From Bacteroidota bacterium (lineage in GTDB: Bacteria > Bacteroidota > Bacteroidia > Cytophagales > Cytophagaceae), in NCBI GenBank assembly GCA_023458555.1, contig JAEWYS010000015.1, positions 1 through 64,000 of the forward strand: a DNA stretch of 64,000 nucleotides, in the 5' to 3' direction. The notes under the pieces were generated by a model. That model did not search any database and was not told the DNA's origin. It was given only the letters and a program-made list of their open reading frames with translations. A program made the translations under genes and the position numbers. Of the stretch, positions 8,327 through 16,111 are shown piece by piece. The first letter of the stretch is position 1. Every line of letters starts with the position of its first letter.

Positions 8327-10588
8327 ATGGCATTTGATTTTGAAATGATTAAGGCTGTATACGCCCGAATGGGGGAGCGTGTAGAGGCAGCCAGAAAGGT
8401 GGTTGGGAAACCCCTCACTCTAACCGAGAAGATTTTATACAGTCATCTTTATGACGGAATGCCGGTGACGGGGTTTGAAAGGGGAAAATCATATGTGGAT
8501 TTTGCACCTGACCGGGTTGCCATGCAGGATGCTACTGCCCAGATGGCACTGCTACAATTTATGTCTGCAGGTAAGAAGAAAGTGGCAGTACCTTCGACCG
8601 TACACTGTGATCACCTCATTCAGGCGGAGCTGGGTGCAAAAAAGGACCTTGAAACTGCAAACAATGTAAATAAAGAAGTATACGACTTCCTGGCTTCTGT
8701 TTCTAATAAGTATGGAATAGGCTTCTGGAAGCCTGGAGCTGGTATCATCCACCAGGTGGTTATTGAGAACTACGCGTTCCCCGGTGGAATGATGATCGGA
8801 ACAGACTCTCATACACCGAATGCAGGAGGTCTTGGCATGCTGGCTATTGGTGTAGGAGGAGCAGATGCCGTAGATGTTATGGCCGGAATGGCCTGGGAAT
8901 TGAAGTTCCCTAAAGTGATCGGTGTTAAGCTTACCGGTAAGCTGAGTGGCTGGACATCTGCCAAAGACGTAATTCTTAAAGTAGCCGGAATTCTTACAGT
9001 AAGTGGTGGTACAGGTGCAATCGTCGAATATTTTGGTGAGGGAGCGGAAAGTCTGAGCTGTACAGGAAAAGGTACAATCTGTAACATGGGTGCAGAAATC
9101 GGTGCGACTACATCTGTATTTGCATATGATAAGAAAATGAAGGCGTATCTTGAAAGCACCGAACGTGCTGATATTGCTGCTGAAGCTGACAAAGTTGCGC
9201 AATATCTGAGAGCTGACGAAGAAGTTTATGCAAATCCTGCAGCTTTCTTTGATCAGTTAATTGAAATAAATCTTTCTGAGCTTGAGCCACATATCAATGG
9301 TCCGTTTACTCCGGATGCGGCATGGCCGATTTCTCAGTTTGCCGAAGCTGTTCGCTCAAAAGGATGGCCTGAAAAATTGGAGGTAGGTTTGATTGGTTCC
9401 TGTACAAACTCTTCTTACGAGGATATTACCAGAGCAGCCTCTGTTGCAAAACAGGCAATCAGCAAAAAATTAAAGGCAAAATCCGAATTTACCATCACTC
9501 CGGGTTCTGAGCTTGTTCGTTATACGACCGAGCGCGACGGCCTGCTGGAAATATTTGATCAAATGGGTGGTGTGGTGATGGCAAATGCCTGTGGACCCTG
9601 CATTGGTCAGTGGGCGAGACATACCGATGATCCGACCAGAAGAAACTCCATTATTACCTCTTTCAACAGAAACTTTGCAAAGAGAAATGATGGTAACCCA
9701 AATACACACGCATTTGTAGCTTCTCCCGAAATTGTGACAGCGTTTGCTATTGCCGGAGATCTTACCTTCAATCCGTTGAAAGATAAGCTGAAAAATGAAA
9801 ACGGAGAAGAAGTAATGCTGGATGAACCAAAAGGAGTAGAGCTTCCTGTCAATGGCTTTGCTGTAGAAGATGCAGGCTATCAGGCCCCGGCAGAAGACGG
9901 GAGCAATGTGCAGGTTCTTGTTTCTCCGGATTCAAACAGATTGCAGCTGCTTGATCCTTTTAAGCCTTGGGAAAAGGCAGATCTTAAGGGACTGCGTTTG
10001 TTGATCAAGGTCAAAGGAAAATGTACAACAGACCATATTTCAATGGCAGGTCCATGGTTAAAATACAGAGGACACCTTGATAATATCTCAAACAACCTCC
10101 TGATCGGCGCTATTAATATCTTCAACGACTCAGCCAATAAGGTTAAAAATCAGCTTAACGGCGAATACGGCGAAGTACCGGCAACAGCCAGAGCGTACAA
10201 GGCTGCCGGAATCGGTTCAATTGTAATCGGTGACCAAAACTACGGAGAAGGGTCTTCCAGAGAGCATGCTGCTATGGAGCCAAGACATCTTGGCGTACGT
10301 GCTATTATCGTGAAATCTTTTGCCCGTATCCACGAAACCAACCTGAAAAAGCAGGGAATGCTGGCATTGACTTTTGCTGATATAGCGGATTATGATAAAA
10401 TCAAAGAAGACGATACATTCGATATCCTTGGTCTGACAACGTTTGCACCGGGTAAGCCGCTTACTTTAGTTGCGAATCATGCCGATGGAACAAATGATGA
10501 AATCCTGTTGAATCATACCTACAATGAAGGTCAGATTGAATGGTTCAGAGCAGGCTCTGCCCTTAATATGATTGCTCAGAATAGCTAA
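8327..10588 (+). CDS. acnA: Aconitate hydratase, mitochondrial-type
   Basis: A 753-residue aconitase close to the mitochondrial family (AcnA superfamily, with swivel domain at the C-terminus, the reverse of AcnB). Cluster cysteines are visible at about residue 359 (GSCTNSS) and at 422 and 425 (ACGPCIGQW). Substrate-binding stretches GTDSHTPNAGG and GDQNYGEGSSREHAA are intact. I chose the ATG at 8327; a TTG two codons earlier (8321) is also possible. It follows acnB by 44 nt without a terminator, so the two enzymes are probably co-transcribed and both feed the TCA cycle. A strong terminator follows. Confidence 0.94.
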   Translation: MAFDFEMIKAVYARMGERVEAARKVVGKPLTLTEKILYSHLYDGMPVTGFERGKSYVDFAPDRVAMQDATAQMALLQFMSAGKKKVAVPSTVHCDHLIQAELGAKKDLETANNVNKEVYDFLASVSNKYGIGFWKPGAGIIHQVVIENYAFPGGMMIGTDSHTPNAGGLGMLAIGVGGADAVDVMAGMAWELKFPKVIGVKLTGKLSGWTSAKDVILKVAGILTVSGGTGAIVEYFGEGAESLSCTGKGTICNMGAEIGATTSVFAYDKKMKAYLESTERADIAAEADKVAQYLRADEEVYANPAAFFDQLIEINLSELEPHINGPFTPDAAWPISQFAEAVRSKGWPEKLEVGLIGSCTNSSYEDITRAASVAKQAISKKLKAKSEFTITPGSELVRYTTERDGLLEIFDQMGGVVMANACGPCIGQWARHTDDPTRRNSIITSFNRNFAKRNDGNPNTHAFVASPEIVTAFAIAGDLTFNPLKDKLKNENGEEVMLDEPKGVELPVNGFAVEDAGYQAPAEDGSNVQVLVSPDSNRLQLLDPFKPWEKADLKGLRLLIKVKGKCTTDHISMAGPWLKYRGHLDNISNNLLIGAINIFNDSANKVKNQLNGEYGEVPATARAYKAAGIGSIVIGDQNYGEGSSREHAAMEPRHLGVRAIIVKSFARIHETNLKKQGMLALTFADIADYDKIKEDDTFDILGLTTFAPGKPLTLVANHADGTNDEILLNHTYNEGQIEWFRAGSALNMIAQNS

Positions 10589-10620
10589 TCTAATCAGAAG
10601 CAGAAAACTTCATAAAATAG

Positions 10621-10655
10621 AAAAAGGCTGAATCCTCACGGGATTCAGCCTTTTT
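10621..10655. terminator. Strong bidirectional terminator
   Basis: A perfect 15-bp stem (10621-10635 / 10641-10655) with a 5-nt loop, A-run on the left and T-run on the right. It lies between the convergent acnA and DUF58 genes and can serve both. Confidence 0.88.
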
Positions 10656-10705
10656 ATTGATGTTTTGTGAGTGTTTCCCGCCTGATCTGCCGGGAGCAAA
10701 TTTAC

Positions 10706-11608
10706 TTACTTCATTTTACTTCTTTTCACCAGATAAGCCTGCAGAATTCCTTCGATTCCCCGGGATATATCTGCTTCTACAAAATCAATCTTGTACTGAC
10801 CTGCCCGGAGCTTTAGCTTGTCAAAGTAAGTTTTGATGGATTGTTGATAAAAATCCCTTACCTGAGAGGGATGCACCTTTACTTTTTCTCCACTCTCAAT
10901 ATCTTTAAAAATATAGGGGCGGTCTTTGAAGTTCAGCTCTGTTTCCGTTACCGAGTCAAATACATGAAAGAGAAGAACTTCATGATTATTGTGTTTCAGA
11001 TGCTGCAGAGCAGAAAACATGGCATCACTATCTTCCATATTTTCAAACATGTCACTGAATATGATTACCAGCGACCGCTTGTGTATTTTGTCGGCTACCT
11101 GATGGAGCACACGACTTACTGCTGTTTTTTTCCCGATTGGCGGACGTTGCAAAAGCTGTTCCAGTTGCAGCATCAATGTATGGACATGTCCGGGAGTGGA
11201 TTTTACCGGAGTGTTTTGTTCTATTTCTTCTGCGAAGGTTGTAAGCCCGACAGCATCTCGTTGCCGCTGGAGCATATAGGCCAGAGAAGCTGCTGCCAGT
11301 ATGCTGAAAGTGATTTTGCCGTAATTGTCTAACGGATAATACATGGAAGAGGAGTTATCCAGTAAAATATGGCAGCGCAGGTTCGTCTCCTCTTCATAGC
11401 GTTTCGTATAAAGCCGGTCGGTCTTTCCGTAAGCCTTCCAGTCTATATGTCGCGTACTTTCTCCGCTGTTGTATAAACGATGCTCGGCAAACTCTACAGA
11501 GAAGCCATGATAGGGAGATTTGTGCAGGCCCGTAATAAAACCTTCTACGAGCTGGCGGGCTAAAAATTCGATGTTGCCGTATTTGCGAACCTTACTTAAT
11601 TCAATCAT
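10706..11608 (-). CDS. DUF58 domain protein
   Basis: A 300-residue DUF58 protein, a von Willebrand A-like fold. The family signature (GFSVEFAEHRLYNSGESTRHIDWKAYGKTDRLYTKRYEEE, quoted here only as positions ~35-75) precedes a MIDAS-like metal site D84-x-S86-x-S88 (DNSSSM). DUF58 proteins usually lie next to a MoxR AAA+ ATPase and take part in chaperone-like or metal-insertion complexes. No MoxR gene is present on either side here, so the partner must be encoded elsewhere. It is probably cytoplasmic, since no signal peptide or membrane segment is seen. Confidence 0.85.
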   Translation of the reverse strand: MIELSKVRKYGNIEFLARQLVEGFITGLHKSPYHGFSVEFAEHRLYNSGESTRHIDWKAYGKTDRLYTKRYEEETNLRCHILLDNSSSMYYPLDNYGKITFSILAAASLAYMLQRQRDAVGLTTFAEEIEQNTPVKSTPGHVHTLMLQLEQLLQRPPIGKKTAVSRVLHQVADKIHKRSLVIIFSDMFENMEDSDAMFSALQHLKHNNHEVLLFHVFDSVTETELNFKDRPYIFKDIESGEKVKVHPSQVRDFYQQSIKTYFDKLKLRAGQYKIDFVEADISRGIEGILQAYLVKRSKMK

Positions 11609-11707
11609 ATGTTATTGTTACGATTCTGGCTGTGGCCAGTCTTGCATACAAAATAGGTATTCTTATCAAGACAATCAAAACTGTTTCTTATTATAAAGCC
11701 GGCACGT

Positions 11708-12124
11708 TCAGTTTGCAGCAGGAAGGGTTATATCGGCCGGTATGGAGTCTGTTTCCAGCAGAGCCTCAGGTATAACGACTATCTCGACAGGCGCCGTACC
11801 GGATTCGATAAGATCTATCTGCTCGGCAGCGGCTCTCGACAGATCAATGATACGCCGGTGAATAAACGGGCCTCTGTCATTGATCCGGACATATACAGAC
11901 TTGCCATTGGTCAGATTGGTAACCCTTAAGAGCGTATTAAACGGCAGTTTTTTGTGCGCAGCGGTCATTGCTGACATATCAAACAGTTCTCCCGAGGCAG
12001 TAGGGCGCCCGTGAAACTTTTTTCCGTAGAAACTGGCAATACCACGTTCGGTATAGCCTGGATTAAATACAAAAGCCAGATTAAGGACAGCGCCCAATGC
12101 TATTATTGAATAAATAAGTCGCAT
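11708..12124 (-). CDS. rlpA: RlpA-like double-psi beta-barrel protein
   Basis: A 138-residue exported protein. An N-terminal hydrophobic segment (about 2-20) is followed by the RlpA double-psi beta-barrel, with GIASFYGKKFHGRPTASGE, TAAHKKLPFNT and the acidic-site motif NDRGPF. In Proteobacteria RlpA is a septal lytic transglycosylase acting on peptidoglycan lacking stem peptides. No SPOR domain is attached here, so septal targeting is not evident. The ATG at 12124 is preferred over an upstream TTG (12133). It is transcribed away from the divergent DUF3276 gene. Confidence 0.85.
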   Translation of the reverse strand: MRLIYSIIALGAVLNLAFVFNPGYTERGIASFYGKKFHGRPTASGELFDMSAMTAAHKKLPFNTLLRVTNLTNGKSVYVRINDRGPFIHRRIIDLSRAAAEQIDLIESGTAPVEIVVIPEALLETDSIPADITLPAAN

Positions 12125-12276
12125 TTTGTCCAAACGCTGTATGAAGGAAAATAGTTTATTTGCAATTAAAAATTTGGTGTATGTAATTTTTTTTGTAAAA
12201 ATTAATTATTTATTTTGATACTTTACCAAAAAAAACATAAATTTACCTTCACTGAAGAACTTTAAAAATACGGACT

Positions 12277-12639
12277 GTGGAAGAGAATAAAGATCAAGAC
12301 AAAGTGGAAATTTACTCTCAGAGAGTAAGAGCTGGTAAGAGAACTTATTTTTTTGACATTAAATCAACCCGTTCTAACGATTATTATCTAACAATAACCG
12401 AGAGTAAAAGGAGATTTAAGGACGAAGGCTTCTTTTACGAAAAACATAAGATCTTTTTATATAAAGAAGATTTTCACAAGTTCATCGAGGCTTTACAGCA
12501 AAGCATCGACTACGTCAAAACCGAGCTGCTGCCGGATGTAGACTTTAGTCAGTTTGCCAACAGAGATGAGGAGGAAGAAGATACATTTGAAAAAACTAAT
12601 GGTTCTGCTTCAGAGGATAGTGAATTAAAGTGGGAGTAG
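12277..12639 (+). CDS. DUF3276 / PUR-like nucleic-acid-binding protein
   Basis: A 120-residue protein whose core (about 8-95: VEIYSQRVRAGKRTYFFDIK, then YYLTITESKRRF and KIFLYKEDFHKFIEAL) matches DUF3276, the bacterial PUR-alpha-like family found mainly in Bacteroidota and Spirochaetes. Such proteins bind single-stranded nucleic acid. The C-terminal 25 residues are strongly acidic. The only sensible start is GTG at 12277, as no in-frame ATG precedes the conserved core. A terminator follows, so it is a single-gene unit. Confidence 0.85.
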   Translation: MEENKDQDKVEIYSQRVRAGKRTYFFDIKSTRSNDYYLTITESKRRFKDEGFFYEKHKIFLYKEDFHKFIEALQQSIDYVKTELLPDVDFSQFANRDEEEEDTFEKTNGSASEDSELKWE

Positions 12640-12659
12640 TTACTTCCCTAAAAAATAGA

Positions 12660-12693
12660 AAGAGCTTCCTGTATGAACGGGAAGCTTTTTTTG
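12660..12693 (+). terminator. Terminator after the DUF3276 gene
   Basis: Stem AGCTTCC (12663-12669) / GGAAGCT (12680-12686) with flanking A-run and a T7 run. Confidence 0.75.
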
Positions 12694-12748
12694 TTATTTA
12701 TTAATTACATTTTTTAATAAGTTTGAACCGAATTTCAGGAATTAGTTA

Positions 12749-13846
12749 ATGGGACTACAATGTGGTATAGTAGGATTGCCGAATGTTGGCAAATCCACAC
12801 TTTTTAATGCGTTATCCAATGCAAAAGCAGAAGCGGCCAATTATCCTTTCTGTACGATTGAGCCGAATGTGGGAGTGATAACAGTACCGGATGAACGTCT
12901 GGATGTATTGAGTGATCTGGTGAAACCTCAGCGGATTTTACCGACAGTAATAGAGTTTGTTGACATTGCAGGCCTGGTAAAAGGAGCAAGCAAAGGAGAA
13001 GGACTGGGCAACAAGTTTCTTGCGAATATCAGGGAAGTCGATGCTATTGTTCATGTTGTCCGCTGTTTTGAGGATCAGAATGTGGTGCATGTTGCCGGCA
13101 AGGTCGATCCTGTAGCAGATAAGGAAATTATTGACGCAGAACTTCAGCTGAAAGATCTTGAATCAGTTGACAAGAAGATTCAGCGTGTTGAGAAACCGGC
13201 AAAGGTCGGAGACGCAAAAGCTAAAAAGGAACTGGAAATACTGAAACGCTATAAGGCACATCTTGAATCCGGTCAGAATGCCCGGTCGCTGGAAGTTTAT
13301 GAGGAGGAGAAAGAAGCGATAGAAGATCTTCAGCTACTGACTGTGAAACCGGTGATTTATGCTGCAAATGTAGAAGAGGATTCTGTATTGACAGGAAATC
13401 AGTATGTAGAGCAGCTTAAAGAAGCTGTAAAGCATGAGCAGGCAGAGGTGATTGTGGTTTCTGCGGGACTGGAGTCGCAGATAGCAGAGTTTACAGATCC
13501 CGAAGAAAAGAAAATGTTTCTGCAGGAATACGGACTGGAAGAGTCCGGGCTAAACAAACTTATAAAAGCTTCGTATAAATTATTAAATCTGATTACGTAT
13601 TTCACGGCCGGTGAAAAAGAAGTAAGGGCATGGACCATTCGAAACGGTTGGAAAGCCCCGCAGGCTGCCGGAGTTATACATACAGATTTTGAAAAGGGCT
13701 TTATAAAAGCAGAGGTGATCAAGCTACAGGATTATAAGCAGTTCAGAACAGAAGCAGCCTGTCGCGATGCCGGTAAAATTCATATTGAAGGAAAAGAGTA
13801 TCTGGTGCAGGACGGAGACATCATGCACTTTAGATTTAACGTCTGA
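12749..13846 (+). CDS. ychF: Redox-regulated ATPase YchF (Obg-like)
   Basis: A 365-residue YchF/OLA1 protein. The P-loop GLPNVGKST is at residues 9-17, G3 is DIAGLVKGASKGEGLG, a coiled-coil insert (about 130-200) follows, and a C-terminal TGS domain ends in VQDGDIMHFRFNV. YchF prefers ATP over GTP and associates with ribosomes; it is among the most conserved bacterial P-loop NTPases. Length and motifs are fully standard. Confidence 0.96.
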   Translation: MGLQCGIVGLPNVGKSTLFNALSNAKAEAANYPFCTIEPNVGVITVPDERLDVLSDLVKPQRILPTVIEFVDIAGLVKGASKGEGLGNKFLANIREVDAIVHVVRCFEDQNVVHVAGKVDPVADKEIIDAELQLKDLESVDKKIQRVEKPAKVGDAKAKKELEILKRYKAHLESGQNARSLEVYEEEKEAIEDLQLLTVKPVIYAANVEEDSVLTGNQYVEQLKEAVKHEQAEVIVVSAGLESQIAEFTDPEEKKMFLQEYGLEESGLNKLIKASYKLLNLITYFTAGEKEVRAWTIRNGWKAPQAAGVIHTDFEKGFIKAEVIKLQDYKQFRTEAACRDAGKIHIEGKEYLVQDGDIMHFRFNV

Positions 13847-13936
13847 AACAATTAGAAATAATTGCGGGTTATTCCCGAAGAGAGACAGTTTGTGGTAATT
13901 AATGGTTTAATGTTAATTTTTTAAATTTTTTTCATC

Positions 13937-14731
13937 TTGAGAGTACGGATCATATTCGGCCTAACAAACAAAGGAGCTTCGGTTCCTTTTCATCATCAGT
14001 TTTTGTTATCAAATCTGATGACGACTCTTATTCATAAAGAGCCGGAAAAATTTCAGGGGTTTTACGACTTCAATTTTTCGGGACTTAAGGGTCAGACAAA
14101 GGTTGGTAAAGACGGTCTTCATTTTTACTCTAATAAAGTCACTCTGGTGATTTCCAGCAGAAGTGAGGAGTTTATTGAGTATGTAGTGAAACAGCTCTTC
14201 AAAATGCAACACGTAGAAATCGGGAAGTTGCTTTTGATTCCGCTTAGTGTGGAACAGGAGGGGCAGCCGGAATTCAAACCCGAAACCAAATTCATATGTA
14301 TTTCACCTCTGGTGGTTATAAATCCGATAAAGGGAGAAGGCGGTGACTCTAAAAAATTTATAAGTCCGTTTATGGATGAGTTTTCAGACTATTTGTATGA
14401 AAATACAATGAACAGAATGGAAGCTGCCGGTTATTCTCAGGAGCGTCTTGCTGACTTTTATAAATTCCAGGTAGTACCGGACAAAGGATACCTCACAAAA
14501 ATAAAGGTAGAAGAGAAAAAATTTGCCCGTATTTTCCCGGTATTTGACAAAGGTGAGAAATATGAGGTAAGAGGTTATACATTTCCTTTTACACTATATG
14601 CAGATCCGGAAGTACAGAGCTTCGTTTTTAATTCCGGACTGGGAGTTATGTGTCACAAAGGATTTGGTATGCTTGATGTTGCAAATCAGGATCCCAATAC
14701 AAGAACAACTCCCTACAATTTTACGATCTGA
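13937..14731 (+). CDS. cas6: Orphan Cas6-family endoribonuclease
   Basis: A 264-residue protein with the Cas6 double-ferredoxin-like layout. The first strand RVRIIFGL leads into PFHHQFLLSNLM with two adjacent histidines (19, 20) at the position where Cas6 enzymes carry catalytic residues. The C-terminus holds the glycine-rich RNA-binding loop GLGVMCHKGFG (234-244). Cas6 cuts pre-crRNA inside the repeat. Here there is no CRISPR array or other cas gene anywhere in the window; the neighbours are ychF and a T9SS plug protein, pointing to a fixed housekeeping location. The start is TTG at 13937, needed to include the first beta-strand; the first ATG is 28 codons inside. Its RNA substrate is unknown. 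Confidence 0.82.
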   Translation: MRVRIIFGLTNKGASVPFHHQFLLSNLMTTLIHKEPEKFQGFYDFNFSGLKGQTKVGKDGLHFYSNKVTLVISSRSEEFIEYVVKQLFKMQHVEIGKLLLIPLSVEQEGQPEFKPETKFICISPLVVINPIKGEGGDSKKFISPFMDEFSDYLYENTMNRMEAAGYSQERLADFYKFQVVPDKGYLTKIKVEEKKFARIFPVFDKGEKYEVRGYTFPFTLYADPEVQSFVFNSGLGVMCHKGFGMLDVANQDPNTRTTPYNFTI

Positions 14732-14754
14732 TTTAGCTTTAAAAATATTCCAAC

Positions 14755-14794
14755 TAATAAAAAAAGCTTCGGATACCCGAAGCTTTTTTTATTA
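14755..14794. terminator. Bidirectional terminator between cas6 and the T9SS plug gene
   Basis: A perfect 18-bp palindromic hairpin (14755-14772 / 14777-14794), A-rich on the left and T-rich on the right, lies between convergent genes. It overlaps the last codons of the leftward gene. Confidence 0.85.
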
Positions 14795-16108
14795 GTTTCT
14801 CTTCATATAATTAACCGAACTATATCCTATCAGAAGATCTGCGCGTTCGCCCGGAGCTCTGTAATAGACCATAATATCGTATACGTTTTGAGTCTGACTG
14901 TGACTGCCGGAAAAGTATTCATCATTTCCGTAGGGAGAGGTGCTGTTTACGAGCGTATACAAATAATTGTAATAGCCTTGCTTGAGCAGCATTCTTCCGG
15001 TATATTTTTTTATTTCTTCATTGTAAGTCATCAGACTTTGTTCATTCATTAACCAGTCATTCATACTGCCTCTTACATAAATATCTCCGTTTTGCCTGGG
15101 AACATTCAGGACAAAATTGACCAGGACGTAATCCGGACTGTATTCGCGTTCGCCGCTCTCATAATGCTCAATCCAGAATTTTCCATCAATATCAGGAAAG
15201 AGGGAATAAGATTGTGTCCCTCTGGATACGTCAGGCAATAATATTACTTCATACAAATTCGGTTGTGGGATAATTTTTCCCACGTTCAGTCTGTAGGTAA
15301 TCAGACTGCTTATATCAAATGCATTAAATTCATTACCGCCTTTAAAAGCATTTTCCATATTAAAGTAATTATACTCAAGAATGCTTTCATGTTCTTTTAC
15401 AAACATAGGAGGGAGGTTGTATATGGCTTTGTCCCAGCGATGATTCTGACGGATAACTACCTTAACGGTAGCAGCAGGATTAACCAGATTAAGCTGGCCA
15501 TAGGAGATCGAAAAATCTACCTGCTGACTTTTATCACGTTCTGAGACTGTCCGGGCAAACTTTACATCTGTATGGATGATTACTGAATTATTTACATTTT
15601 CATATACCATAAACCGTTTCGAAAGAATAATATCGTCTTCATCATAATCGCGGTATACCTTGACTACATAATTGCCACTGAGTTTGACTTTAGGAAGATA
15701 AAATTTGTAATGTATATAGGGAACAAAAGCATTGATCGAATTTTGCCGTTCGGTTATGAAAAACTCATTGTATTCGTACAAATACTGGATTTCTGATAAG
15801 CTTGATTTGCTCCAGTCAGCATTGCAGTGAATAATTTTGACATAATAATCATCAATATCTTCTTTTAAATCGTCAAAAGACAGAAGGAGGGGGTAGGGCT
15901 GAGACAGCGGAACAATTGCCGGCTGAAGATAATCAGCAACCTGTCCTGTATATGGATACAAAAGGACCGTTTTTATGGCTGTCTCATAGGTTTTGTCTGC
16001 TGCAACAAACTCTTTTTGGTCAGGACGCTGCCTGGATTCTTTTTTCTTCTGAGCCAGAAGCAGTGGCATCCAGGTGTTTAATAGCAGAATAATTAATAAA
16101 AAACGCAT
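14792..16108 (-). CDS. Type IX secretion system plug protein (DUF5103)
   Basis: A 438-residue exported protein with signal peptide 1-19 (ending LLLAQ) and the DUF5103/T9SS plug architecture: an N-terminal beta-domain (TVLLYPYTGQVADYLQPAIVPLSQPYPLLLSFDDL), a middle domain, and a C-terminal CBM48-like beta-sandwich with NGDIYVRGSMNDW. In the solved SprA complex the plug seals the periplasmic side of the outer-membrane translocon when no substrate is present. This matches the three T9SS cargo proteins in the window. It starts 3 nt after the ABC-F gene, so the two share a transcript. The rest of the T9SS machinery is not in the window. Confidence 0.85.
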   Translation of the reverse strand: MRFLLIILLLNTWMPLLLAQKKKESRQRPDQKEFVAADKTYETAIKTVLLYPYTGQVADYLQPAIVPLSQPYPLLLSFDDLKEDIDDYYVKIIHCNADWSKSSLSEIQYLYEYNEFFITERQNSINAFVPYIHYKFYLPKVKLSGNYVVKVYRDYDEDDIILSKRFMVYENVNNSVIIHTDVKFARTVSERDKSQQVDFSISYGQLNLVNPAATVKVVIRQNHRWDKAIYNLPPMFVKEHESILEYNYFNMENAFKGGNEFNAFDISSLITYRLNVGKIIPQPNLYEVILLPDVSRGTQSYSLFPDIDGKFWIEHYESGEREYSPDYVLVNFVLNVPRQNGDIYVRGSMNDWLMNEQSLMTYNEEIKKYTGRMLLKQGYYNYLYTLVNSTSPYGNDEYFSGSHSQTQNVYDIMVYYRAPGERADLLIGYSSVNYMKRN

Positions 16109-16111
16109 ATG

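Noticed and set aside
8552..9202. A 216-codon minus-strand frame inside the acnA aconitase gene
   Set aside because: Shadow of a highly conserved gene; Cys/Ser/Thr-rich translation typical of antisense frames.
13847..14794. Search for a CRISPR array beside cas6
   Set aside because: No 25-40 bp direct repeats with regular spacers are visible near the gene or elsewhere in the window.
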